Source: Chionis minor | Lineage: Eukaryota > Chordata > Aves > Charadriiformes > Chionididae | Length of the DNA: 64,000 bases | Assembly: GCA_013398295.1 (NCBI GenBank) | Contig: VZSF01008493.1 | Location: 646,623-710,622 of the forward strand | Reading direction: 5' to 3' | Shown: positions 24,851-37,300 of the stretch, piece by piece | Layout: the number at the start of each line of letters is the position of its first letter | Position numbering within the stretch: the first letter of the stretch is position 1 | Translations under genes and position numbers: made by a program | The notes under the pieces: model-generated | What the model saw: only the letters and a program-made list of their open reading frames with translations | Databases searched by the model: none | What the model was told of the DNA's origin: nothing

Positions 24851-25971
24851 TGTGAGGGAAGGGGTCAGAGCACAATTTTTAGAAACAGGAATGACGGTGT
24901 GAAAAGAAGAGAGCAATGAGATTTTAGCATTCAAATTAATTTTGTGTTGGGATGAAATTGAGACCTCTTAAAATTCTTTAAAATGGCGTGATTTATAAAA
25001 TGCAGAGCAGGCCTGCGGGCAGAGCAAGCAGCTGCGCTGTGGAAGATGGGTGCGAATCTGGTTCTGCTTAATTTGCCCCGGGATTTGCCCAAGGATTTGC
25101 CCTGTTGTTGCCTGGCTCCTGGCGACGGGTCCAGCTCAGCCGTCAAGCTGGTAAGCAGCACCTTAGAGCTGTAATTCAGGTGCAGACCTAGTAATGTCAA
25201 TCCAGGAGTTACTGCAGTTGTATTCCAGTTCACGGGACTAAAACAAGGAGCAAGAAAGCATTTTGCAGTATTAATGGAGTTCAGAGATACGCACAGAATT
25301 TGCACCTCTGGGCCACGATAAATTAACCTTGGTTCTGAGCCTGTCCCTCCTCATCAAATAGCTTCTTTTTCATATTTCTCTACTGAAGCTTGAGGTTTGA
25401 TCTCTTCCAACGAATTTAACTCAAAAGCAGTCAAAATACCAGGTGCTTCAAAAGTAGACGCTGTCAAAACCAAGGCTTTTGACTCTCTGCCTTCTGGCTG
25501 TACCCATCACATGCAGGTGCAGAGGGATGTCTGTGCTAAACTTTTTCCAGTTCCCCTCTAAAACATAGGTGGATTTTTAAATGTCTTGTTCTTTGTAAGT
25601 TCATTTTATCCCTGGTTCCCCGTGCTGTTCAATAATAATGTACAAAGGATAGGGTTAGCGGTATTAATTCATTCTGCATAATTAATCTCGCATGAATTAG
25701 CAATGCAGAAGTTCTGAGCTGTGACTGAGCTCATGAGGCTGGTGCTCCCGAGAAGAGAGAGAGGCAGCTCCATGCCAGTCTCCATCCCACCTCCCTTGGG
25801 CATCTATTTTAGCAGGAGATGAATCACTTGCTTTTCCTCTCGTTTGAGTAGAACGAGCCTGCATGACTCAGAGACACTAGCAAAGTGCTTAAATGTTAGC
25901 TCTCCTGGTTCAGCTCACCCCTGAAAGCTCCTTCAGAAACAGGTATTTCCAGAGACCCACTCGGTTGGCTT

Positions 25972-25998
25972 ATTTTGGAGGAGCATTTTGGAGGAGCA
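25972..25998. repeat. 13-bp tandem repeat, two copies
   Basis: ATTTTGGAGGAGC occurs twice in perfect tandem (25972-25984 and 25985-25997), plus one extra matching base. It is a small slippage duplication. Confidence 0.9.
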
Positions 25999-26818
25999 CT
26001 AAGGGGGGCCGCTGTGGGGCTCTGTGTTAGGGCACCCCCCCAGGCCTTGCCCTCAGCCGCGTGTAGCGGGAGGTTGTGGTTGTGTGCCACAGCACAAGCC
26101 GTCAGCCCTGGGCTGCCATGGCCTCATGCCTGAATGTGGTACTGATCCAGTTAAGCACAACCCCAGCAGCTGAAACGTAAAATCCCTTTCTAGCCCTAAG
26201 GAAGGCTTACAAATGCCTCCTGGATTGCTCAGGGTGGGTAGAAAGACATGTGTTTTGCTGCAGTATGGGATTAGTGTTTTCTTTCTCTTCAGCCTCGTGT
26301 TTTAAACTCTTCTCCAGGAGGGAGCAGAATCCATTTTGTTTCATTTATTTCCTACCAAATGTAATAATAAAGGAAATTCGAGGCTGTGTCTCCACATAGG
26401 TACTACGAAGCCCCATTTCAGCAATGCTTTTAAACATGCTTTGATCTCACTGATGTTGCAGTCCAAAACACGTGTCTGAGTGCCTTGCTGAGCAGCGGCG
26501 TGTCTCCAATCCCAGGCTGCGGGATTGGCATCATGGCATTTGTCCTGGGTTTATTAAACTTGCTGAAACCCAAAAAATCTCTCAGACACATGCATTCTTA
26601 TTGCGTACGTCCCTTTATGTGTAGGTATATTCCGCTAAAACCGTCTGTTCTTTGTATGATTTCTACTCCAGTGCTTCTCATTACAAGAAACTCCTTTCTC
26701 TTACAAATATAGTTAAGATAATTGCTTCTCTTACAGCCCACGCTTACCTTAAAGATTTTACTTAAGAGCTCTGAAGAAGCATTTCAACATCCAAGGCAAC
26801 AGGAGTATTTGTAGAAGT

Positions 26819-26923
26819 GACAGTTAGGGATGTGGTTTCGTGGTTGGCTTGGCAGTGTTAGGTTAACGGTTGGACTCGATGATCTTAAAGGTCTTTTCCA
26901 ACCTAAAATGATTCTATGGTTCT
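26819..26923 (+). mobile_element. CR1 LINE 3' end fragment
   Basis: About 105 bases match the avian CR1 3' untranslated region: GGTTGGACTCGATGATC, then CTTAAAGGTCTTTTCCAACC, then a short ATTCTATG-type octamer tail (about 26909-26923). The hallmark block GGACTCGATGATCTTAAAGG is intact. It is severely 5' truncated, as most CR1 copies are, and has no open reading frame of its own. The 5' boundary is approximate. CR1 uses target-primed reverse transcription and usually leaves no clear target duplication; I saw none. Confidence 0.9.
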
Positions 26924-29900
26924 TTTCGATAGTGCTGCTGCTGAGAGGTTCCCAAGCCCTCCTGGACTTTTTGCAGGCTCCTCCACTCACTGAGGACTCC
27001 AGGCCACGCTCCTCAGCTTCTTCCCAGGCCTGAAATAAAACTTCATCTCAGATGAACTAGCGTATTTCCAAACAGCTGTGCGGCTTGATAAGTAAATTGA
27101 TATTTGCCATGGAAGGTTACACGCTCTGTGCTTGTCTACTTCATGCTCGTCATTACTTTTCCTTCATTTGGCTTTGGAATAGTTGTCATTCCGCTTGATT
27201 AGCTCCCAGCTGATGGAGAAGGCAGCAAACTGCTTCTAACGGAATCACAGCGGTCTGTCTCTAGAAGAGGGTTGTTGGAAGTGAGTTAAAATATAAGAGA
27301 TGAATTTAGGAAAAGGAAGAAATGACTTACATTTCCTTTTAAAGATGGTCCCCCTGTCTGTGCAAAGCACCTCAAAAAGGTATTATTGAATTACAGTGCT
27401 TTGGGAGAACTGTCTGTGATATTCCTGTTCAAGCAACGTTCTTAAGAGAAGATGCAGTTCCCAGAAAATGAAACGATTTCCCAAAAGTTCAATTCTATTG
27501 TGAAAAATAAAAAGTACATATTTCACCGTCATTTTGACCTAAATATTAACACTTTATCCAAAATGGCCCAAAGCATTTGATACTGCATTGGCATTAGCTG
27601 GAATTCCCTTATTGCTGTGCATCAGCCCACTGAACTGTAGCTCACGACTCCCCATGCTTCATTTCAAGAGAAAGCAGGCTTCGGAAGGGATGGATATTTT
27701 TGGGGGTGGGGGGCAAAAGCTGCAGGAAAGCAACATGCAGTCCCTCAGGAAAATGAAGTTAATTCATTTCAGCTTAAAAAGATTCAATTCCCAAGATGTT
27801 TTGCTTATTTTATCCTGGCCACTGTGTTCCGTTTGCCTCTGCACTGACTCAGGATTTGCTGTCTGTAATCTCTCTGTCAAACCGATTGCATTGATTTACA
27901 CCTCTGCTGCTCCCGTCCAGTTTATCTCCCTTGCGAGCAAGGAGGCAGTTCTCTTCTGATGTTGTGACTTTTTTATTATTGGAATTTATCTTTGAACTGT
28001 GACTGTGGCACAGAGGATGCTCGCTGCCTCTCCGAAGGAAAAGCATGGTAGGTCTGCAGCTCCACACTGCTCTGGGAGAAGTAGCACATTCCTCTCCCTG
28101 CCCTGGGAACCCAGGTAGTATGCAATGCACAATTAGTGACTTTGTGACTGCCTGGAAAACTCTATTTCCACTAAATTAGTAGAGTTTAAGAGGGCAAACA
28201 TGAAGAGGAAAACATTTTTGTATCGTGGCAGATCAATTCAACATGTTGTTTCCCACTTCGTAATGCTCTAGATCCTATTTCTAATGCAAATGTTCTAATC
28301 CCTGTAGCAGACTAAATGCACCTGATTGATATATGCTGTCTCTGGCACGTGTAGATAAAATAATTTTACTGTAACCATCAATAATTCTCTCTGTATCCAC
28401 CAAAAGTGCTTCAGCGTTATTCACGGGAATGGAATACAGACCCAGATGCTGCTCAAGTTGCTATGAATGGAGGGAGCAAATGTGGAACATGGGAGCCGGG
28501 CTCCTGCTCTGGTTCTGCAGGGATGGCTTTCGGCATCCCAGGGGCATGAGAGCCGCTCTCAGGGGATGCTGTCTCGGAGGAGCTGGGTCCCACAAACAGC
28601 AGGGCAGGGAGTGCTGAAGTAGGGCTTAATCTCTACTACTCCCAGTTTAAATAAGTCAGGTCTTTTGCAGAGTCAGCTGAGCTGGCAGCAGAGATAGAGA
28701 AGGCACAGCTCAGGGAAAATGCACCCAGTGATGCTAAAAAAGGCTCCTGACACTTACAAATGCTTCCACATGACTCAGGTGCCTACTATTCTTTTAGTTA
28801 CTTTTCCATCTGAAAAGGGCAGAACAACTGGTGAGGTTTCTAAGTTAGAAGGATTGCATTTCACTGTGCAAATGGGCAGACTTAGTCAATCCTGAAAAGA
28901 TTTGCTTAAATTATAGAAGAGTATACTTGGAAGAGGACAGCCTTGCCCCCAGGCCTAGGTGTGTACCTCTGTCATGGTCAATGGGGTTACCTTGCTGTGG
29001 CTTTAGGTAGTTAAATCCCTTCACAAACATCCCATCAAGTCTCTTTTCAGAAGGGCTGTAAGGATTTAGGAGTTTGAGTCTCCCTGACAAGCTTGGGGAA
29101 TTGGAACTTAGTTTCTATACTCCTAACGCCCTTAGAAAAGCACACATAAGGACCTGTAAAATGCCCTGGTTTTTCTTCAGCTTTTCTACGATTATGAGAG
29201 CACCCAGTGCAAGGCACGTTACGGGGCTCTGGAGGGATGTGGGGTACCCTTTACGCCAGGATGTCCAGCGGTGGTGAAGGTACCAGTGTCTCCAGAGCAG
29301 GGAGGGCTCCAGGGCTGCCGGGCGCTGCCTTGGGCAGGCTCCTTGTGCTGCCAGGCGCTGCAGAGCGAGGGGCAGCAGCGGCATGCGCAGTACTTGTGCT
29401 TTCTTTTACATGTTGCCATGAAATCGGCATGCCTAGCTCTGCGGAAGTTAGCGTTATTTTATTTTGAAAGAGAACTTTTAAAAGGTTAAGGAGAACAAAC
29501 CAGAAAGCTGAAAATGTCTCCAGGGCTGGGGCTGAGATGCAGCCCACGTGCCTCTGCGGTGGTTTTTTGTGCAAGTGCACATTGGATATGGCATGATATA
29601 GACTACGAGTGGTGACGGAACGCAATATTCGTCTGGTTTGCTCAGGGCACAGGTCCCCTGTCCTTCTGCGCACTGCACCCCTATAGACTGGGCTAAAACC
29701 TCTGACAGAATAGGAGGAAAAGTGCAAATCTTTTTTCTTGCCTTCTTTTTGGATAGTTATTGGTCGGATGTTTCCTCCCTTTATTTTTTGGTTTGTGTGT
29801 GTGCTTAAACAGAGAGGGCTGCAAATCATCACGCCTTAGGCTCTGCTGTTTCCAAAAGCAATTACAAAGGATAAAGTAAAAACCCTCCAAAAAGGGAATA

Positions 29901-30029
29901 CCTAGATGAAAACCACAGAATTAATGGAGATGAGGAAAACTGGAAAAAGAAAGAAATATATAGCAGCCAATTGTAGGAAGCCTCTGATTTTTAAAAAGGA
30001 GGGTCTTTGATGGAAGAAAAAAAGTGTTG

Positions 30030-30400
30030 TTTGATATCAGTTGATTCACTGCCGTTCCAAATTGCTAATTACCATGCAGTAATAGGGCAGTACTGCTCAT
30101 AATTTAACGACACCTTTCGTTCCCTACTTTCTCTGTCAGGCTGTTTTGTTTAAATGAGTCTGTTTAGCTCAAGAGCTGTGTACCTCCTCATTACTGTCTG
30201 CAGAGCTTTATTAGACCTTCTCCCCATAATGATCACTTCAGCACTAATAATATCACGTAGTTTTAGATCTGTTGCTATTCCCTGATCTAAAGCAATGATC
30301 ATTTTCTGTGCATAAGGAAATTTGCTATCCATTTCATTGATGCTGGATCATTTCTTTCTATGGGTAATAAAAGCTTTAGCGGCTCATTTCTTTCCAAACA
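30030..30400. promoter_or_regulatory. Possible conserved noncoding element
   Basis: The block carries TAATTA (30066-30071), two ATGATCA strings (30229-30235 and 30295-30301), the second inside the palindrome AATGATCATT (30294-30303), and many TAAT cores. A CpG-dense patch starts about 100 bases downstream. One minus-strand frame is open through it, as often happens in conserved elements by chance. Conservation itself cannot be checked here. Confidence 0.25.
30150..30332 (-). other. Unassigned 60-codon open frame inside motif block
   Basis: The predicted peptide starts MDSKFPYAQKMIIALDQG and contains the basic stretch IIMGRRSNKALQTVMRRY. The frame is open for a few codons upstream of the ATG, back to a TGA. 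I recognise no family. It reads unusually like a protein for its size, but it sits in a likely noncoding regulatory block and has no convincing splice context. Confidence 0.08.
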
Positions 30401-33400
30401 GCTTGACTTATTACAAAGATGCTGTAGAAGCCATGAACTCTATTGTTAATCGGAAGTGAAATGGGAAACACACGGGGAAACGTCTTCCTCAGGAGTTCAA
30501 ATGCCGCCTTGTTGCCCTCCGCGGACGCACGCCGCCTGCCCGGCGTTTCCCCTTCAGCTGGGAGGGCTGGCTGTGCGTCGGGGTGGAGGTGCCTTCAGCA
30601 GAGGGCTCCCAGGACAAGCCCTTTCTATGGGAGGGATCAACAACCCGCCACTTAGTCTTTCTGCAAAAGGAATGTTTCCAGTATTGTGCCCTCTAAGCTT
30701 TGTCATTGAATTGTTAAGTGCTAAAGCGGATCCCCATGTGGCTGGGGGCTGGTGGGAGGTGGGGTGCAGGTGTATCCCCGGCCCCCCACACCACAGCTGG
30801 GCTTTGATTGTCCAGGACACATTGGTGGGACCAGGAATCCTGGTTGAGGCACCTGGAGAAGCCGAGGCTTTGCTGAGCACGCTGGAGGCTGTCGCTGGCA
30901 GGCTCAGAAGGCAATTATTGCAGTGTAAGATGGTGGTGTTCCTCCGAGGGAGATGTAAACACGGAACAGATTTTTCATGATGAATGAACCTAAATATACC
31001 AAACCCAGCAGACGCCGAGTGAATCAGTGTGTTGTTTGGTGAACGTACACACGCACCAAAGGCATGATGTGGGGCGGACACAGCATGTGTGGGTGTATGG
31101 GGCTGTCTCCCTGCTCCTACGCCCATCGCTGCACACTGGGCTGATGACCTGTTACCAAATCCAGGACTCCTGTTTTGGATATGTTTACCCTTCCAGCTTT
31201 GTCCTTCAATAACAAAGCCTCAATTTTTAGCACCATCCCTCCAGCCAACAGGACACCTTGTCCTACAGCGAGCGCAGGGCTCTCCGTTCTCATGTCCTTT
31301 CCTTTACAAGAAAAAATGAGGTGAGCTCCCTGCTCCCCACTTCAAAGTTTTGTATTTGAAGTGCAAGTTTTTGCTTTGCAGTTTTGCAGCCGCTGGGGCG
31401 GGTGTGGACAGAGTGGGACACAGCCCTGGTAGGTGCCTTTACTCCCTATCCTCCCACTGGATCCCAACCTTCCCGACTTCCACAGCTCCTAGCACATTAT
31501 AAAGACACAACGTGACAGGGAAATGCATTTTTAATGTGTTTGCTATTCTATATTCTGTACATCACAAACACCTTTAAAAATTGAAAGCAGTTATACCAAA
31601 ATGAGAGAAAGTTGCCAAAGTACAAAGTGCTCACCAGTGTTTCCTATCACGGATTTAATATTTCTTTGAGGTATTTCAGTTCCTGTGAAGTAAAACGCTA
31701 TCGTCCTTTCCCTTCCCTGCCTGCCGTTATTCCTTTCCAAGAATGAGCCTATAATTCAGTTATTGAATAATAACTGCCACATTTCCTGAGAGCACGAAAC
31801 TTATTTATGGCTTTGCCCCTGGGCAGGAGGAAGCGCGGAGCTGCTGACAAAGATCCAGATAGCTATTTATGTCGAATTTCATTCTAGGGAAGGAGCATCT
31901 TGACTTGCTTTTGTGATCTCCAAAGCAGTGCAGGTAGCGTGGGGCACAGGGGCTTGGAGCCATGGATCATGCCCACTGGAGCACCGGGTCCTGCCTTTGC
32001 CAAGACAAGCCAATTATCCGGGGTTGCCACTGGGCTCCAGTACTCGAATTTAAAGATCCAGACTTTTTGGTGAGGGGAACGGCAGTTAGCTGGTGAGCAG
32101 GGCTTGTGCTGAGGTCCCCTGGATGGAGGATGCCCTCAGATCTCTGCCAAACAGATGGAGATTTGGGTATGGCACCTTCTACAGAGTAACTGGGAATCAT
32201 ACCCTCTCTTTTATATTCAGAGGCTTACTCTAAAGATTGAAGACCTAAAGTGAGCTTTAACGTTTCACTGATAATTACAAAACAGGCGTGAGTTGCAAGT
32301 GTTTGAGCATCAGTGGAAGCATCTGTAAGAAATATCTGGCAGGGTCAGACTCTCCTCCTCTTAACATATATTTCCTGGATAAAATTGGGTATTTATGGAT
32401 GTGTTTCCCATTGAAGGATTTGGAAATGGCTCAAGGACTTGATCTGCTCTAGTGCTTAATATTTTGCTGGTCTAAGGTGACAGTCTGGCAGTGCGTAAAA
32501 CTGCAAAGGGTGAGAGAGAGCGGAAAAGGCATAAATCACTTCTTGGGGAGGCTTTAACAGGCTCCTCTTTAGCACAAAGCCAAAGAGTGATTCAGAGACC
32601 GACCTGATGGGTTTTGTCTCTCTGGCTGAGTTATTGCTGGGGAGATGAGAAATTTCTGCATCCTGATCTTCCCACCAGTGGTGGGGCTGGGTTGGTCCCT
32701 GTGCAGGGCTTGGTAGCCTTCAGGCTGCTCTCGCGGCTGGGGCAGGGTGTCCGAGGTTGCCGTCTCTGCTCCTTTTTCTGGGGACTGGCAGCAAAGTCCA
32801 GTGAAGTTGATTCTATATCCATTCTGTGCCAAAATTCAGGGCTATTGCAAAGAACCAATCTACTTTATAGAGCTTTACAATAACTTTCTTGGTCCACTGC
32901 TATTTAAGTCTGCACATGTCTTCCTTCAGGGACACCATAAATAAGCATAATAATAATTAGAAATATCCCAAGTGAAAAGCCTGGAGAAGAGCTCTGCAGT
33001 GTGTGCCAAGGACCACAGTAAGATAAAAACATTCTGGAGAAAGAGCTCACCAGCAAGAATAGTTGCAGTTGCCAATTATTTTAGCTGACAATGGCTTCTC
33101 TATAGTCAAGGCAGACAAGTATTAAAAGCAGTTTATCACTGCTGTTCTTTCTTGCCTAATGATGCAGGTGAACAAAGAAAACACTGCTGCCAGAGAGGGA
33201 CTGGATAGATGGCTCCATTTCATCTGTCCCTTGGGAAAAACATTACCAATTAAATGAAGACACTACCAGGGACTTTAATAGCCTTAAATATTTGGATAAG
33301 CAAGAACGTATCTATTAGCTTCGGCTTCTCTGAGGTGGTGTGCTCAGTGGAAACACTGAAGTTTGCGAACCCATAGCTGATCTACAGGAGCTGGATGATC

Positions 33401-34071
33401 CATACCTGGAATTTCCCATTGACATTGTGCAAAGCGTATTCAATTCTAACTCTTTCCATAAGAAGTCCTACTATTATGTTTTGTTGATTCTACTTTCACA
33501 TACCTCTCAGGAAAGAGAGATACAAAATAGTGCTGGGTTTTTTTTCCCCTCAGTTAACACATGCAACACAAAGTGTGAACTGAGCCCCAGGATGAAAAAA
33601 GTGTTGTAGAGCATTTACTCGAGTACCTAGAAGCGGCTGCTGTAAGACTTGTCGTAGCTAATATTAATATCTACTCGCAGCATCCAAATGATCAAGCATC
33701 ATTTTTTTCACACTGCTGAGCACTGAGTTCATGTTTGGAGTTAACATGCACGTGCCGGTACTGCCGTAGTCCCAGGAATAGGCCGACTCCCTCATCCATT
33801 GTGCTTCTGTGATTGAAACGTCTCTCTTATGGTTGAGATTTGAGCAGTGAGCTGATCACTATTAAAAACATTTTGTCTTTTTAGCAACAGTATTTTTCCT
33901 TTTTCCTTGGGCCCTAGTTTTGTTGGCAGTAGAAGATGTCACCTGTAGGATTTCTGCATTTGGAGAATTCTCCCACTTTGAAATGAACTTACTAAGCAAT
34001 ATAGTCCCCCTCTCACAATTAAAATCACCTTGGGAAATGTCTCCATAACTTAAGAGGAATTTTTCTGGCAC

Positions 34072-34310
34072 TGTGCTAGTTTTGGTTGAGATAGAGTTGA
34101 TTTTCTTCATAGTAGTTAGTATGAGGCTAGGTTTTGGATTTGTGCTAAAATCGTGTTGATAATACAGTTTTCTTTACTTATTCAACTGTCTTTATCTCAG
34201 CTCACGAGTTTTCACACTTTTACTGTTCCAATTCTCTTCCCTGTCCCACTGGGAGAAGTGAACGAGTGGCTGCATGGTGCTTAGTATCTTGCTGGGGTTA
34301 AACCACAACA
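34072..34310 (+). mobile_element. Solo LTR, family B, internally deleted (ERVL-like)
   Basis: This 239-bp element starts TGTGCTAGTTTTGGTTGAG and ends AAACCACAACA. The exact 5-bp duplication GGCAC flanks it (34067-34071 and 34311-34315), so both ends are original. The first 100 or so bases match the U3 start of the LTR at 46429-46981 (TAGAGTTGATTTTCTTC and TTTTGGATTT). From about 34170 it jumps to the U5 end (TTTACTTATTCAACTGTC). About 300 bases holding the TATA region are missing, and the poly(A) signal has decayed to ATTCAA. It cannot act as a normal LTR promoter. Confidence 0.9.
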
Positions 34311-34315
34311 GGCAC

Positions 34316-37300
34316 TGAAAACGCAGTGTTCTCAGAGGGTTTGGAGAAGTGTTTGGAAATCTGTACAATTTAATTCTTTGATTGTGTACAATGTACAAGG
34401 CCTGTCTGTTGAGGTACAGCCATGGGATGTGTTTTTACTGTTTGAGAAAACAGTAACTAAAGCAATAGTATCGCTGTTAATAGGTCGGTATTAATTTAAA
34501 GCAAATGTGTAACCACAGTTAAAAGCATTCTGCAGCCGTGCTGGAATATTCTGAGGAAAAGAAAACATGAGAAATCTTCCTTTAAAAATCCAGCTCTTGG
34601 GGTTTGGTTCTCTGTATTTTGCTCGAAAAAAATTCCAGTTGTGAGCATTTATTTTGGCGGTGTGCTTTCCCACGTTCAGAAGCGCAGCGCGTCCACCTCG
34701 TGCTGTTGTGGAAGGGCTATGGTCCTCTGTGCGAGGATGTGACTGTGTGGGGTGAATGTGGCGGAGGAACTATTCTCCAGCCACAATGGAGTTGCTTCCC
34801 TCTGATGGTCTCTTCTTGAGTTAAGGGAGGATTTATACAAGAAGAGAGTATAACGGGGTTTATCAGGTCCTTTATGTAACAGCGCAGCTCTAAGTAGCCT
34901 GTTGTGAGGCTGGACCCATTTCTAAAAAGCTAAAGGTTAGTCAGCGCCTTGGGCACATGTTGCCTCGTTACGGCTTAGGAAGACGAAGCGCTACATACAG
35001 CACATTGCTGCAGTGCAAATGAGGATGGACTTGGGCGCTGGGTGTGAGATCGCTGTGCTTATCCCACGATGCTTGCGAGGATGATTTCTGAAGCTGGCCC
35101 CACTGCACTTCACGTGAGCCGCCTGCTCAAAATAGAGGGAGGGATGGAGCGGTGAGCTGTATGGAGACCTGCGTGCAAAGTAGAACAGATTGGAGCTAAA
35201 AAGATGCAAACAAATAGCTGAGAGGTTTGGTGGCTGGATGCATCGCCGGGTGTGCGGGCTAAGGCTGGCTGAGACCACCATGCAGCAAATGGGGATGGTT
35301 GGGAGATGGGGGGAGCAGCATTGCCCGTAGGGAGCCGGTCAGAACTGCAGATTTGCGTCCAAGAGCAGAAAGGCTGTCAAGGCTGGGGCACGTTTATAGA
35401 CCAGCTGTTTTCCAGAGCACTTACAAAAATTATGAGCTAGATCCTTGTGTCTGGTGACTTCTCTTGACTGTCATTGGAGCTTCCCAGGTACCTTCCTGAT
35501 ACGAAATATAAAGTCAAATTTAGCACTTTAAGTGTGCAGGTCTTTAGTAGTGCTTGACTCATGCTGGGAAGAAAGAGGAGGAGGAGAACTGTCACTCTGC
35601 TGCATTTTTTTGTTTTGGCACATAGAAAAATGGTTATTTCTCATAACAAATAGATGATGATACTCTTGAGGTGGTACAGTGTGTGAATGTCTACGTTATT
35701 CATGATTTTTCTGACTGAAAGGTGTGTGTGAAGCAAAGGAAAGGGAGCTAGAAGTGCATTTCTTGAGATTGGTCCCCCCAGACTGAAGGCAGGTGACTTT
35801 GACCCTACTGCAGGTACTTAGTAGTTGTCCTCCAGAAAGGAAATTATATTCTCTTACACTGGTTTGCTGTGACCGTAGCACGTGAAATTCTTAATTCTGG
35901 GTTATTTAAGGGCAATTAACCCCACATTATTTTCATTGGAAATGATGCCACTGACCTGCCTCATTCAGCTCCAGATCATGGTGGTGGGACCTCAGGCATG
36001 GCCTGGCGTTGGGCAGATGCTCCGGCTGGGCTTTGCTGAGCCTCTGCCACCTGCAAAATGAGATGGAGATATTATAACAACAGGTTCCTTTGTAAATTGG
36101 TGCTGTTCCTGCAAAGAGCAGCTTCGTTCATGAGCACTAGTCCCAAACGTGCACACGCAGTAATTTATTTCTTTAAACGCCCCTGGGTTTCGTTCGCTTT
36201 ATGGTAATTTGGTGGAAGAAGATGACGCAGCCCAACTCGAGTGCTCATTCTAAGCACAGCTTCTGCTTTAGTGCACAAGTGCACGTGATTTCCCAATATC
36301 CTTTGAAATTGCATCCTGTGTGTCTCAAACTGAGACTCATCATGAGAATTCCTTTTTCTTGTCCAAGTCTATGACCCTGTATTGCCATAACAACATTGCG
36401 GCCAATGTGAAAGGTTTTACATGATAAAAGAAACACAGAAATCCCTATGAACGGATCTGGAGGTACCTTGGTGAGACGTTAACTTGATTAAGCATTTCTG
36501 GGAATTGGGAAAAGAAGCTGGACAGAAGTGTACAATGTGTCTCTCTGGTTGGCCTTTTGATGCTCACACAGAATAATATAAACCCAGGTGTCGAATGTTG
36601 CATTAAACCAGCTCCCCACAAAGCAATCTAATAACAGAGACGTGTAAACAACAGCATGGTAGCAATAAACGCAATTATCAGAAAACTGAGTTACACAGAA
36701 GAGGAGGAGATGACTCCTGCTATCATTTCTGGGGAATATAAATGAAACGCCTGCCGCGTGTCGGGGGAGTGGGCTGTGACAGCAGAAGATTTGCTGCACC
36801 CCGGAGGCTGCCCTGGCTTTGCTGCGGGCACATTTTGCATCTTGCTGCGCTTGGAGCACCCAACAGTCGTACCCCTGCCTCAGTTGCCGTCTCCTAACGG
36901 TGTCCATAGAATAGGCGGCCTTGGCTGTGGTAGGGGACAGTGCTGCCGCTTTTGGAGCTGTGTCAGGGTTTGCAATATGCTGCATTCAAGGATTAGAGTT
37001 GGACTCTCATAAGTTGATTTTATAGTATTTCTTCTGAGCCTGTTGATCTTGCAGCTTGGAGTATCTCCACTGCTTGGACATGGCAAACGAAGTGGCACTG
37101 ACATCTTGCGATGCGAGGGCCAAGGTCTAGTTCTGCGCTGTGGCCCTGGCTTTCACCAGGCTTAGATTTAGGGCTGTTACTTCAGTCCTGGCTACTAACC
37201 TGGCGAATGAGTGGAGTTGGGTAAACGCCCTGAAGGTTTGCAACTTCTGCCTAGGCTTGGCGAGAGCAGCAGAGCTGAAAAGAGTGACCCATCCTGGTAA

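Larger units (their letters stand above)
19883..26818. other. Noncoding unique sequence, no gene seen
   Basis: No recognisable gene or transposon body. Apart from several perfect palindromes, short tandem repeats and a C15 run listed separately, it is unique AT-rich sequence with scattered short frames. A GC-richer patch lies near 22.5-22.7 kb. Confidence 0.65.
26924..34066. other. Noncoding unique sequence, no gene seen
   Basis: No recognisable gene. The longest frames in the window (29251-29832 and 30554-31126, both minus strand) lie here in GC-richer patches, overlap frames on the other strand and show no family features. A small CpG-dense patch lies at about 30505-30620 beside an AT-rich motif block (30030-30400). 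Confidence 0.65.

Noticed and set aside
26784..27033. Open frames on both strands over the CR1 tail
   Set aside because: They read through CR1 3' untranslated sequence, which is noncoding.
29251..29832. 193-codon minus-strand open frame, the longest in the window
   Set aside because: No recognisable family, domain or codon pattern; overlaps several other open frames in a GC-richer patch; length is within reach of chance for 64 kb in six frames.
30456..31126. Overlapping 174-codon plus and 190-codon minus frames
   Set aside because: Two long frames on opposite strands over the same DNA suggest stop-poor GC-rich sequence rather than two genes; neither resembles a known protein.
36488..36985. 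165-codon minus-strand frame
   Set aside because: Rich in Cys and His but without spaced zinc-finger pairs; no family recognised.
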